Shown here: positions 1-7,771 of the stretch, piece after piece
Position numbering within the stretch: position 1 is the stretch's first letter
Layout of the letters: each line of letters begins with the position of its first letter
Source: Candidatus Binatia bacterium
GTDB lineage: Bacteria; Desulfobacterota; Binatia; Bin18
Assembly (NCBI GenBank): GCA_022824615.1
Contig: JAJDZM010000082.1
Span: 1-40,168 of the forward strand
Length of the DNA stretch: 40,168 nt
Reading direction: 5' to 3'
Notes under the pieces: generated by a model
What the model saw: the letters and a program-made list of their open reading frames with translations, nothing else
What the model was told of the DNA's origin: nothing
Database searches by the model: none
Program-made: the position numbers and the translations under genes

Positions 1-13
1 TTCGCTTTACAAG

Positions 14-34
14 GCATATTGCGTATTGCATATT
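14..34 (+). repeat. Three tandem heptamers upstream of the MazEF-type operon
   Basis: Three consecutive 7-mers, GCATATT, GCGTATT and GCATATT, end 7 bases before the ATG of the antitoxin at 42. The AT-rich block could hold the -10 region or an operator bound by the antitoxin, since toxin-antitoxin operons of this type are usually autorepressed. The repetition is seen directly; the regulatory role is inferred. Little sequence is available upstream, so a -35 element cannot be judged. Confidence 0.4.
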
Positions 35-41
35 ATGTTGT

Positions 42-272
42 ATGCGTCTGACGATTTCCCTGCCAGATCAGCTTGCCCACAAATTTCTTGCAACCGTTCC
101 AAGTCGCCAGCGATCAGCAACCATTGCCCGTTTGCTGGCATACGAACTTGCCCGATGCGAGCAGTCGATCGAAGCGGCCTGTCATGCGGCAAATGCTGAT
201 GAGGCACTCAGTGCAGAGATTGACGAATGGCAGGCGTTTGACGACGTTTTGGATGACGCTGGAACCTCATGA
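42..272 (+). CDS. MazE/CopG-like type II antitoxin
   Basis: This 76-residue protein begins MRLTISLPDQLAHKFLATV, a beta strand followed by a helix typical of ribbon-helix-helix DNA-binding antitoxins. The acidic C-terminal half (EIDEWQAFDDVLDDAG) is the usual toxin-binding tail. It would bind and neutralise the downstream toxin and repress the operon. Its stop codon overlaps the toxin start in an ATGA arrangement, the usual sign of translational coupling in such pairs. The short distance to the window edge limits what can be said of the promoter. The family call rests on fold-like features and context; membership in a named subfamily is not certain. Confidence 0.8.
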   Translation: MRLTISLPDQLAHKFLATVPSRQRSATIARLLAYELARCEQSIEAACHAANADEALSAEIDEWQAFDDVLDDAGTS

Positions 273-598
273 ACCCACAGCGGGGAGAGGTCTGGTGGGT
301 ACGCCTCGATCCGACCCAAGGATCAGAGATTCGTAAAACACGACCGTGTTTGGTGCTGAGTGCGAATGCTCTCAATCGCCTCCGCAAGACTGTCGTGGTT
401 GTGCCGTTCTCGACCGCGGCGCAGGCGCACCCACCTGTAACAGTTGCGGTCGAATGCCAAGGGAGAGCGGCAGTTGCGGTGATTGACCAGGTTCGGGCTG
501 TTGCCAAGCCTCGTCTCCAATCTCGGATTGAGACCGCCTCGCCACAAACACTTCAAGCGGTCTTATCTGCTCTGGGACAGATACTGGAAATCCCGTAG
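269..598 (+). CDS. mazF: MazF/PemK-family mRNA interferase toxin
   Basis: This 109-residue protein starts with RGEVWWVRLDPTQGSEIRKTRP, the hallmark of MazF/PemK toxins: the RGEVW strand, then G-S-E-I-x-K-x-R-P. PCLVLSANALN and VVVVPFST follow, as in the family. MazF toxins are endoribonucleases that cleave mRNA at short motifs and halt growth when the antitoxin is lost. The length fits intact family members (about 105-120 residues). The ATG overlaps the antitoxin stop by four bases, so the two genes form one transcription unit. Nothing in it looks broken, and the pair is likely functional. Confidence 0.9.
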   Translation: MNPQRGEVWWVRLDPTQGSEIRKTRPCLVLSANALNRLRKTVVVVPFSTAAQAHPPVTVAVECQGRAAVAVIDQVRAVAKPRLQSRIETASPQTLQAVLSALGQILEIP

Positions 599-756
599 CA
601 TGGAGCAAACCCATGCAATATCCACAAGTTAATCGGGAACGTCGTCAGCGTCTTCGTCCAATGGGGTGAAGCTCCCGGTGTGCGCTGGCAGCCACCAGAC
701 TGCTATGACATAATTCGCATTCTTGCTGACCGAGAGAACTGGAGAGTGGAATCACG

Positions 757-2760
757 ATGTCTGCCATCGCTGCTGAGCCCGATATCGTGCCGCGTCTCGA
801 TGCGGCCATTCACGCCGCAACGGCCTGGCTGTATCGGGATCAGGCCGAGGACGGATACTGGGCGGGGATGCTGGAATCCAACTGCTGCATGGAAGCGCAG
901 TGGCTTCTGGCCATGCACTTCCTGAGCTATGCGCATCCGCATAAACAACAGATCGTTCAGACCCTGCTCAACGCCCAGCGCGAGGACGGCTCGTGGGAGA
1001 TTTACTACGACGCCCCGGATGGGGATATTAACACCACGGTCGAATGCTACGCGGCTCTGCGCGCGAACGGCTTTACCCCGGATGATGAACGCCTGCGCAG
1101 AGCACGGGAATGGATCTTTGCCCACGGTGGCTTGAGCGCGGTGCGGGTGTTTACCCGCTACTGGTTTGCGCTGCTCGGCGAATGGCCGTGGCAGAAAACG
1201 CCCAACCTGCCGCCGGAGGTGATATTCTTCCCCACCTGGTTTCCGTTTAACATCTATAATTTCGCCTCCTGGGCGCGGGCGACGATTCTTCCGCTGACCA
1301 TTCTGTCCGCCCGGCGCGTGGTCCGTCCCCTGCCGCCGGACTGTCGCTTGGACGAACTTTTTCCCGGGGGTCGTGAGCGCATGAACTACGACCTGCCGGC
1401 CCGGAGCGGTGTGTGGCAGTCATTCTTTTTTGCGGCTGACAAATTCCTGCACGCCTATCAGAAGCTTGGGGTCTTGCCCGGTCGCGAGGTCGCCATCCGG
1501 CAGAGTGTGGAGTGGATTATTCGTCATCAGGATGCGGACGGGGCCTGGGGTGGGATTCAGCCACCGTGGATTTACAGCCTGATGGCCCTCAATGTCGAGG
1601 GCTATCATCTGTCGCATCCGGTCATGGCCAAGGGTCTGTCCGCGCTTGATGATCACTGGTCCTATGAACGTGACGGCAGCCTGCATATTCAGGCCAGCGA
1701 ATCCCCCATCTGGGATACCCTGCTGGCCCTGCTGGCGCTGACCGACTGCGGTTTCCAGTTACAGCAGTCGGAACCCATGCAACAGGCGCTCGGGTGGGTG
1801 TTGAACAAGGAAGTGGACACGGTCGGCGACTGGCAGGTCAAAGTCCCCACCGCCCGTCCCGGCGGCTGGGCGTTTGAGCGTGAGAACGCCGCCTACCCGG
1901 ACGTGGACGACACCGCGGTGGCCCTTATTGTCTTGGCTCACCTCCGGGCGCAGAACCCTGGCGACAACCGTTTTGACGCGCCGATTGAACGCGCCAAAGC
2001 CTGGGTCCTGGCCATGCAGTCGGACAACGGCGGCTGGGGCGCGTTTGACAAGAACAACGATAAAGACCTGCTGACGAAAATTCCGTTCTGCGATTTCGGT
2101 GAGGCGCTTGACCCGCCCAGCGTTGATGTCACCGCCCATGTGCTCGAAGCCTTTGGCCTGCTCGGGTATGACAGCTCCCACCCGGCCCTGCGCCGCGGGC
2201 TCGATTACGTCCTGGCCGAGCAGGAGCCGGAAGGCAGTTGGTTCGGCCGCTGGGGAGTCAATCATATCTACGGGACCGCCGCGGTCCTGCCGGCCTTGAA
2301 AGCCATCGGTGAAGACATGAACGCAGCCTATGTGCACAAGGCCGGCCGGTGGCTGGCCGAGCATCAAAACGCGGACGGGGGCTGGGGTGAGACCTGCGCC
2401 TCCTATATGGACGACCGCTTGCGTGGCGCGGGTCCGAGCACGGCCTCGCAGACGGCCTGGGCCTTGCTGGCCCTGCTGTCCATTGAGGGCCAGCGTTTTG
2501 ACGCCGCGCTTCACACCGGACTCGACTACCTGCTCCGCACCCAACAGGACGGCACCTGGGAGGAGCCCTATTACACCGGTACCGGCTTTCCCGGCTATGG
2601 CACGGGCGCACGCACGAACCTGCATGTCCAGGAGATGAAAAGACGCTTCATGCAGGGCACCGAACTCCAGCGCGGGTTCATGATCAACTACAATCTGTAC
2701 CGGCACTACTTCCCGCTGATGGCGCTGGGCAGAGCGCGGACGTATTTGGCTGGAGGGTAG
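757..2760 (+). CDS. shc: Squalene-hopene cyclase
   Basis: This 667-residue class II terpene cyclase converts squalene to hopene/hopanol, the entry step to membrane hopanoids. The catalytic acid motif D-V-D-D-T lies at residues 382-386, matching the family's DxDDTA and its usual position. Several QW-type repeats are visible, such as QAEDGYW near residue 30, QDADGAWGG near 257, QSDNGGWG near 418, QNADGGWGE near 540 and QQDGTWEEP near 600. The length is normal for SHC (about 630-700). The ATG at 757 follows a GGAGAG element. Other hopanoid genes (hpn cluster, squalene synthase) are not in this window. As a peripheral membrane enzyme it would act at the inner membrane. Identification is secure; exact product cannot be read from sequence. 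Confidence 0.95.
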   Translation: MSAIAAEPDIVPRLDAAIHAATAWLYRDQAEDGYWAGMLESNCCMEAQWLLAMHFLSYAHPHKQQIVQTLLNAQREDGSWEIYYDAPDGDINTTVECYAALRANGFTPDDERLRRAREWIFAHGGLSAVRVFTRYWFALLGEWPWQKTPNLPPEVIFFPTWFPFNIYNFASWARATILPLTILSARRVVRPLPPDCRLDELFPGGRERMNYDLPARSGVWQSFFFAADKFLHAYQKLGVLPGREVAIRQSVEWIIRHQDADGAWGGIQPPWIYSLMALNVEGYHLSHPVMAKGLSALDDHWSYERDGSLHIQASESPIWDTLLALLALTDCGFQLQQSEPMQQALGWVLNKEVDTVGDWQVKVPTARPGGWAFERENAAYPDVDDTAVALIVLAHLRAQNPGDNRFDAPIERAKAWVLAMQSDNGGWGAFDKNNDKDLLTKIPFCDFGEALDPPSVDVTAHVLEAFGLLGYDSSHPALRRGLDYVLAEQEPEGSWFGRWGVNHIYGTAAVLPALKAIGEDMNAAYVHKAGRWLAEHQNADGGWGETCASYMDDRLRGAGPSTASQTAWALLALLSIEGQRFDAALHTGLDYLLRTQQDGTWEEPYYTGTGFPGYGTGARTNLHVQEMKRRFMQGTELQRGFMINYNLYRHYFPLMALGRARTYLAGG

Positions 2761-2874
2761 AGCAGCTTCGTCTGACCGAAGAAAACGGAGGAGAGTTCCC
2801 CTAAGGTTTCGGGACGCCCAGGTCCCGGCGGAGAGGGCAGTGTTAGAATCGATAGGAGAGCACGAGGGTCTTCT

Positions 2875-3522
2875 ATGAACGTGAGTAGTTTGCTCATACG
2901 GATTATCTTCCTAATCGTACCGGGAATCATAACGAGTAGACTTTATCACAAGTTTAAAGGTCCTCGGGGCCAGAAAGATTGGGAGTATTTCTTTGAAATC
3001 GGCGTATTTTCAATTGTAGATTACAGCATCTATTGGGCCTTCGTAGAGGGCTTGAATAGAACTGGACTCTTCAAATTTAACGTTACTGTTTTCCAAGCAT
3101 TCTTTGATGAGAAAATTCCTATATCCTGGGACGAGATAGTCATTGCATCACTAATAGGCATAGTCGTAGCTTTTGTCGCAGGATTCGTTTATCGCCGAAA
3201 ACTCATTAACAGAGTCGCACAAAAAGTTGGTGCTACTACTCGATACGGAGATGAGGATGTATGGGATTTTCTCTTTAATAGTGACGAAGTTGAATGGATT
3301 TTTGTGAGAGATCACAAATTAGATCTGGTGTATTATGGCCGAGCCTTAGCATATTCTGATACAGAAAAGGAGAGAGAAATTCTCCTTCAAGAGGTAAGCG
3401 TATACGAGAACCCAACAGGTGTACATCTATACAATACCCCAGCGCTTTACGTATCAAGAGATCGGCATGATCTCAGTATTGAGATCCAAGAAGCTGACAA
3501 TGACGTACACGAAAAGAGCTAA
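2875..3522 (+). CDS. DUF6338-family membrane protein
   Basis: This 215-residue protein resembles the DUF6338 family: a hydrophobic N-terminus (SLLIRIIFLIVPGI), an early aromatic motif with D-W-E-Y, a second membrane segment near residues 45-60, and a third near 88-108 (IVIASLIGIVVAFVAGFVY). A soluble C-terminal region of about 100 residues holds a D-V-W-D motif and W-I-F-V-R. The function of the family is not established. The gene is visibly AT-richer than its neighbours, suggesting horizontal acquisition. It is followed after 18 bases by a small gene with a strong ribosome-binding site, probably co-transcribed. The family name is from memory of motifs and should be confirmed by a profile search. 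Confidence 0.6.
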   Translation: MNVSSLLIRIIFLIVPGIITSRLYHKFKGPRGQKDWEYFFEIGVFSIVDYSIYWAFVEGLNRTGLFKFNVTVFQAFFDEKIPISWDEIVIASLIGIVVAFVAGFVYRRKLINRVAQKVGATTRYGDEDVWDFLFNSDEVEWIFVRDHKLDLVYYGRALAYSDTEKEREILLQEVSVYENPTGVHLYNTPALYVSRDRHDLSIEIQEADNDVHEKS

Positions 3523-3540
3523 GTAAGGAGGTAGGTTGAA

Positions 3541-3735
3541 ATGTCAAAAGAGTCTCATAGCCTAACTGAAAGGGGAAGCATAAAAGAGGGTAAATTTATT
3601 AAGGGCGGGTGGAATCAAGGTCCCAAAAGTCCAAAACCGAGTGTTACACCATCACCGCAGGGTTCCTCTCAGGGGGGAAGTAATTCCTCACCTGGAAGTT
3701 CGTCGGGAGGGAAATCGAAAGGATCGTCAGATTAG
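3541..3735 (+). CDS. Small low-complexity basic protein downstream of DUF6338
   Basis: A 64-residue protein rich in Gly, Ser, Pro and Lys. Its N-terminal half contains G-S-I-K-E-G-K-F-I-K-G-G-W-N-Q-G-P and the rest is a disordered S/G/P tail. The start is well supported by GGAGG about eight bases upstream of the ATG at 3541. It is 18 bases from the DUF6338 gene and shares its AT-rich composition, so the two look like one mobile cassette. No domain, signal peptide or membrane segment is visible. A partner or regulatory role for the membrane protein is a guess from context only. Confidence 0.65.
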   Translation: MSKESHSLTERGSIKEGKFIKGGWNQGPKSPKPSVTPSPQGSSQGGSNSSPGSSSGGKSKGSSD

Positions 3736-3775
3736 AGCACAACACCGACCCCCACGAAGAGCCTCCATCCCTCCT

Positions 3776-3967
3776 TCAACTGGTGTCTGAGACGGCTTCA
3801 TGTTGAAGTAAGGGGTGTTCCGTGATCCGCACAGCCGAAGATTCGGACGCAGCCGTCAGAATACCCTTCAACTGACCGTGGTAAAAAATTGAGACACGCC
3901 CATTTCGCCCGAGAGCCTTGAGAATCTCATGCATTCGATATCTCAAATCGCCAATTGTCGCTCGCAT
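3776..3967 (-). CDS. Orphan Phd/YefM-like antitoxin
   Basis: A 63-residue protein beginning MRATIGDLRYRMHEILKAL, followed by a strand-turn-strand (GRVSIFYHGQLKGIL). This is the pattern of Phd/YefM antitoxins, which bind DNA through the N-terminus and neutralise a RelE- or Doc-type toxin through the C-terminal helix. AGGGAG lies seven bases upstream of the ATG. It begins 10 bases after the CoA-ester lyase and would be the last gene of that minus-strand operon. No toxin gene follows, so it is either a stand-alone regulator or what is left of a toxin-antitoxin pair. The C-terminus is short for the family. Confidence 0.6.
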   Translation of the reverse strand: MRATIGDLRYRMHEILKALGRNGRVSIFYHGQLKGILTAASESSAVRITEHPLLQHEAVSDTS

Positions 3968-3977
3968 AACAATCTCC

Positions 3978-4895
3978 CTACAGCGCCTTTACATCGGCGT
4001 ACTCGCCGACTTCAATTCCGAACGATTCCGCCTGCTGGAGCAATTCCAGGGCGTTGCGGACGTGGGCGTAGTCGATCATCATGCCGTCGTACGTGACTGC
4101 CGCTTTGCCCGCCTTTTCGGCGTCAGCCATGGCCTGCATCACACCCTTATTCCACTCAATCTCTTCCTGGGAGGGGGCAAAAATCTCGTTGGCAATGGGC
4201 ACGGCGGACGGATGAATGAGCAGGCAGCCGCGAAAGCCGACTTCCCGCCCGCGCTGGATTTGCGCCCGAACCAGCTCGATATCACCGACTTCGAGCGAGC
4301 CGCCACCAATCGGATATTCAATGCCCGCGGCTCGTGCGGCCAGGAGAATATGCGACGCCATATACAGCGTTTCCAGGCCCTGGCGCGTCCACTTATAGCC
4401 AATGGCCTTGGTCACATCCCCGGACCGGGCACCAACGCCGCCAATGATATTCCCGACCCGCGGACAGGCCGTGGCCAGTTTATAGGCGTCCATGATGCCG
4501 CGCGCGGTTTCGGGCAGGGCCATGATCTCGACCGTGCCGATAGGCAGGCCGGCCTTGCGTTCAAACAACTCCAGCCAGGCGTCGACCTTGAGCACCTCCT
4601 CGACCGTCTCCAGCTTGGGCACAGCCACCGCGTCGAGGCCTTCGGTCACAATGGCTTCGATATCCTCGCCGGTCAGACCGGTATCCACGCCGTTCAGACG
4701 TACAAAGACACCCACGCCCCGGCCGCGCAAGCCTTCAATGCCGGTGCGGACGATCTGCCGCGCCTCAACCTTGTTGGCAATCGGCACCGCGTCTTCGAGG
4801 TCCAGCAGCAGCGCATCGGGACCGTACTTTGGAGCCTTGTCTATCCAGTCGGGTCGATTCCCCGGCACAAACATGGTCGAACGGTAGAGTTTCAT
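3978..4895 (-). CDS. HpcH/HpaI aldolase / citrate lyase beta-type CoA-ester lyase
   Basis: This 305-residue protein starts MKLYRSTMFVPGNRPDWID and carries D-A-L-L-L-D-L-E-D-A-V-P near residues 29-40, the signature of the citrate lyase beta/CitE-like superfamily. VFVRLNGVDTG then follows, and MALPETARGI is a typical active-site strand. These enzymes cleave or form C-C bonds of CoA thioesters such as malyl-CoA or citramalyl-CoA with a divalent metal. The ATG at 4895 is preferred over a longer frame beginning at 4928, because AGGAG precedes it at good distance and the family normally starts here. It is downstream of an NTF2-like gene and a nitroreductase, suggesting a catabolic operon. The substrate cannot be told. 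Confidence 0.88.
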   Translation of the reverse strand: MKLYRSTMFVPGNRPDWIDKAPKYGPDALLLDLEDAVPIANKVEARQIVRTGIEGLRGRGVGVFVRLNGVDTGLTGEDIEAIVTEGLDAVAVPKLETVEEVLKVDAWLELFERKAGLPIGTVEIMALPETARGIMDAYKLATACPRVGNIIGGVGARSGDVTKAIGYKWTRQGLETLYMASHILLAARAAGIEYPIGGGSLEVGDIELVRAQIQRGREVGFRGCLLIHPSAVPIANEIFAPSQEEIEWNKGVMQAMADAEKAGKAAVTYDGMMIDYAHVRNALELLQQAESFGIEVGEYADVKAL

Positions 4896-4931
4896 GATCC
4901 GGTCTCCTGAGCAGACAGATTCGGACACGCG

Positions 4932-5330
4932 CTATGACTGCCACAGGTCAGCCACCAGCGCCGTATCAATATAGGCCGTGCCTTCCCGCACTTTGCCGTC
5001 CGCGACCCGCATCACCCAGCAATAGCTGTTGTTATAGGGTTGCCCGGATTTGGCCGTGGCCGTGCCTTCCCATTGCAAGACGACATTGTCTCCTTCGGCA
5101 ATAATATTCACCACCGTGGGCTGAATGGGCCTGGCCAGCTTGGCGTTCAACGGCTTGGCCGCGCCGTCTAAAAATGCCTGACGGCTGGTATAGGCCCGCG
5201 AGACGGGACCGGAGCCGATCACCGTCCATTGAACATCCTCGGCCAGTATATTAAAGAACGCCGCGCCGTCTCCAGCAGCCCAGGCATCGAAAGCATCTTG
5301 GATCAATTTTTTGTTTTCAGCGGCTCCCAT
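4932..5330 (-). CDS. NTF2-like / SnoaL-type protein
   Basis: This 132-residue protein opens with a long helix (NKKLIQDAFDAWAAGDGAAF) followed by L-A-E-D-V-Q-W-T-V. It ends with strands including GDNVVLQWEGTATAKSG and Y-C-W-V-M-R-V. This is the cone-shaped NTF2 fold used by ketosteroid isomerase and SnoaL-like cyclases. Members bind small hydrophobic ligands; many are isomerases or lyases, others have no known reaction. GGAGGAG precedes the ATG. It lies 15 bases after the nitroreductase and 36 bases before the CoA-ester lyase start, so the genes are likely co-transcribed and act on one pathway. Confidence 0.82.
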   Translation of the reverse strand: MGAAENKKLIQDAFDAWAAGDGAAFFNILAEDVQWTVIGSGPVSRAYTSRQAFLDGAAKPLNAKLARPIQPTVVNIIAEGDNVVLQWEGTATAKSGQPYNNSYCWVMRVADGKVREGTAYIDTALVADLWQS

Positions 5331-5345
5331 ACGCTCCTCCTTTTC

Positions 5346-6002
5346 TCACGCCGTCTGCTTGTTATCCCAGGCGTCCCAATGGATGACGTCTTCGACCGGC
5401 GCGCGTGAGACCGGTCCGAATTTACCCTGCGGATAGCCCATCGGAATCAGGGCCGAGACTTCCATACCTTCCGGGATATTGAAGCGCTGTTTCAGCTCTT
5501 CTTCAAAGAAACAGTGGATGGTCGTCAGCGTGGCTCCAACCCCCAGGGCGCGGCAGGCCAGCAGAATGTTCTGGACCGCCGGATAGATCGTGCCGTGGAT
5601 GACCGCCGCGTTGGCCCGGTCGTGATTCATTGCGGCCAGCGGCGGATATTCCGTTTTCGCACAGGCCAGCAGCAGCACCGGCGCTTCGTCCAGATGCACG
5701 GCCAGGTGCGCGGCCGCGTTCAGCATGCGTTGCTGCGCCGGAGGCATGTCATCAGGGATGCCACGCTCGCCCATAAGCTTCTGCCAGGTATTCCAGTAAT
5801 AGTCGCGGATAAAACGTTTCCGCTCGGTCTCGCGGACCAGGATAAAGGCCCAGTCCTGCATATTGCCGCCACTGGGCGCCCGGATACCGGCGTCAATAAT
5901 TTTCTTGAGGGTTTCTTCCGGAATGGGGTCGGGTTTGAGTCGCCGCATCGCGCGGGTCGAGTACATGATTTCAAAAATACCGGCTTCTGTTGCTTCTGCC
6001 AT
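5346..6002 (-). CDS. Nitroreductase-family FMN oxidoreductase
   Basis: This 218-residue protein contains M-Y-S-T-R-A-M-R-R-L-K-P-D-P near residues 13-26 and A-P-S-G-G-N-M-Q-D-W near 43-52, the two FMN-binding elements of the nitroreductase family. The later ALGVGATLTTIHCFFEEELK and L-I-P-M-G-Y-P are also typical. Such enzymes are flavin-dependent dimers reducing nitro, quinone or enone substrates with NAD(P)H, in the cytoplasm. The length is normal. GGAGGAG lies just before the ATG. It sits between an amidohydrolase and an NTF2-like gene on the same strand. The substrate is not evident; the operon suggests breakdown of a cyclic or aromatic compound. Confidence 0.9.
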   Translation of the reverse strand: MAEATEAGIFEIMYSTRAMRRLKPDPIPEETLKKIIDAGIRAPSGGNMQDWAFILVRETERKRFIRDYYWNTWQKLMGERGIPDDMPPAQQRMLNAAAHLAVHLDEAPVLLLACAKTEYPPLAAMNHDRANAAVIHGTIYPAVQNILLACRALGVGATLTTIHCFFEEELKQRFNIPEGMEVSALIPMGYPQGKFGPVSRAPVEDVIHWDAWDNKQTA

Positions 6003-6034
6003 TGCTCTCCTCCTTGTGGCTCTCTGGACTGTCG

Positions 6035-7156
6035 CTATACGCTCAAACCGTACAGGCCAGCCGCATTGCTTACCACCATTTGATAAACCTCAGGCTCGGG
6101 CACTCCCGCGAAGTCCTGCGTGATTTGTCGCTGCGAATACGGGAAAGTCCCCTCGGTATGCGGATAGTCCGAACCCCACATAAGCCGGTCCGTTCCCAAC
6201 AGTTCTCGGGTCAGAATGCCGGCCCGGTCATCCTCAAACGTAGCCCAGAACTGCCGCTTGAAATACGTACTCGGCGCTTCGTCCAGCCGCGGCTCCATCC
6301 AGCGATGATGGTCGGCCCACCAGTGGTCCATCAGCCGCAGCAGGGCGGCAATCCAGCCGATGCCGCCCTCGACAATCACAAACCTGAGTTTGGGGTAACG
6401 GCGCGGCACGGCTCCCCAGATGAGATCGGCCAGGGCGTGCATGGGTAAGGAAATCTTGGTGTCCACCACCCCCATGCCCATGCCCAGCCGCTCAAACCTT
6501 GTGGCAAACGGCTCACCCGTGCTTGTCCCGGAATGGATGGACACGGGCAGGCCGATATCCTGAAGCGCTTCCCACAGGGGGTCGAATTCCGCGTGTCGGT
6601 AGGAGCGATCCGCAACCTCAGCCGGAATCGAGATCGAACGCAAACCCGGTTTGCGGGCAATGCGCCGCGCCTCTTCAATCGCCCACTCCATCGGGCCTTT
6701 CATGGGTAAAAACCCGGCCCCGATGAGCCGCTCCGGGGCCGCTGCGCAGAATTCGCTCAGCCAGTCGTTATACACCCGCCAACACGCCCGTTGGTAGGCA
6801 ACATCGGGCGCGGTCCAGAACTGCAAACCAAAAAGACCGGGATAGATCACCTCGGCCTTGAGGTGGTCCATGTCCTGGTCCGCCAGACGGGCCTGGGGGT
6901 CCCACGCGCCGGGACGGGTTTCGCTGTGCCGGTGGCCGACCACCGTGGTAATCTCTCCGGCAATCTTGTCTTCCATGGTCGCGCCTTCAAGGCCGACCGG
7001 AAAGGGAGACAGGCCATCAATGATGTAGTAGTCGGCCTCCGGGCGCGACTCGACCCGTGGCGCCCGGTCACGAAAGCGCTTATCCATTCTGGTGGTCCAC
7101 AGGTCCGCGGGTTCCACCACGTGGCCGTCGGCGGACACATAGCGCCCCGTCATCAT
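6035..7156 (-). CDS. Amidohydrolase 2 family (TIM-barrel) protein
   Basis: A protein of about 373 residues beginning MMTGRYVSADGHVVEPADLW. The D-G-H-V-V-E-P start and the late L-M-W-G-S-D-Y-P-H-T-E-G are hallmarks of amidohydrolase_2 enzymes (decarboxylase/hydrolase TIM barrels related to ACMSD). The internal VSIHSGTS and FVIVEGGIGWIA are further barrel strands with likely metal or active-site residues. The frame stays open up to 7228, but GGAGGAGG five bases before the ATG at 7156 supports the shorter start. It is the first gene of a four- or five-gene minus-strand operon and is divergent from the VOC gene at 7289. Members include ring-opening hydrolases and decarboxylases; the substrate is unknown. 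Confidence 0.88.
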   Translation of the reverse strand: MMTGRYVSADGHVVEPADLWTTRMDKRFRDRAPRVESRPEADYYIIDGLSPFPVGLEGATMEDKIAGEITTVVGHRHSETRPGAWDPQARLADQDMDHLKAEVIYPGLFGLQFWTAPDVAYQRACWRVYNDWLSEFCAAAPERLIGAGFLPMKGPMEWAIEEARRIARKPGLRSISIPAEVADRSYRHAEFDPLWEALQDIGLPVSIHSGTSTGEPFATRFERLGMGMGVVDTKISLPMHALADLIWGAVPRRYPKLRFVIVEGGIGWIAALLRLMDHWWADHHRWMEPRLDEAPSTYFKRQFWATFEDDRAGILTRELLGTDRLMWGSDYPHTEGTFPYSQRQITQDFAGVPEPEVYQMVVSNAAGLYGLSV

Positions 7157-7288
7157 ATCGCCCTCCTCCATAATGCACTGGGCATACCGTGGGGTTTTGT
7201 CCTGTGTCAACCGCAGCCTTTGCTGCAAGCTTTACGGTATTGGGAGAGCCGTGGTATGGGAGGCGTATAGAGAGAAGGAGGGTCTGCC

Positions 7289-7741
7289 ATGATTCGCCCC
7301 AAAAAAGTCGGTCATGTTGTGCTCAAGGCGTGTGACCTCGCCCGCGCCGAGCAGTTTTATACCGAGGTGCTGGGCTTTGAGGTTGTCACCCGGCTCAAAC
7401 GGCCACGGGGCGTATTCTTCACCCTGGGTGAGCAACATCACGACCTGGCTGTCTTGGAGGTGCCGCCAGAGGCCGAGCCGGTGAAAAACAAGCAGGTCGG
7501 CCTGCACCACGTCGCCCTCCAGGTCGAGGACTTTGACGAGTTAAAAGAGAGTTATCGGACGCTCAAAGCCCACGACGTGAAGATCACCGCCACGATTGAC
7601 CACGGCATTACCAAGAGCATCTATTTTCTTGATCCCGAAGGCAATCAGTTCGAGCTGTACTACGATGTTGGCGCAGATGGTCTGGAGCGCATGCGTCGCG
7701 GAGACGCCAACGCCCTTGATCCGTTGGACCTTGAAGCGTAA
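7289..7741 (+). CDS. VOC-family (glyoxalase/extradiol dioxygenase-like) protein
   Basis: This 150-residue protein has the paired beta-alpha-beta-beta-beta modules of the vicinal oxygen chelate fold. Probable metal ligands are H9 (VGHVVLKA), H73 or H74 (GLHHVALQV) and E122 (NQFELYYD), the His-His-Glu set of catechol 2,3-dioxygenase-like and glyoxalase-like proteins. The motif F-L-D-P-E-G-N is typical of the second module. GGAGG lies upstream of the ATG. It is divergent from the amidohydrolase operon, so the 132-base gap between them may carry both promoters. A ring-cleavage or related role would suit the context but is inference. Confidence 0.88.
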   Translation: MIRPKKVGHVVLKACDLARAEQFYTEVLGFEVVTRLKRPRGVFFTLGEQHHDLAVLEVPPEAEPVKNKQVGLHHVALQVEDFDELKESYRTLKAHDVKITATIDHGITKSIYFLDPEGNQFELYYDVGADGLERMRRGDANALDPLDLEA

Positions 7742-7771
7742 GGGCTCAGACAAGAACGCGCCGAGGTGAGT

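Noticed and set aside
1759-2706. Long open frame (315 codons) antisense to squalene-hopene cyclase
   Set aside because: It mirrors the GC-rich codon pattern of shc on the other strand, has no ribosome-binding site and its translation shows no domain.
3918-4910. 330-codon plus-strand frame over the CoA-ester lyase
   Set aside because: It is the antisense shadow of a well-supported enzyme gene and has no recognisable protein features.
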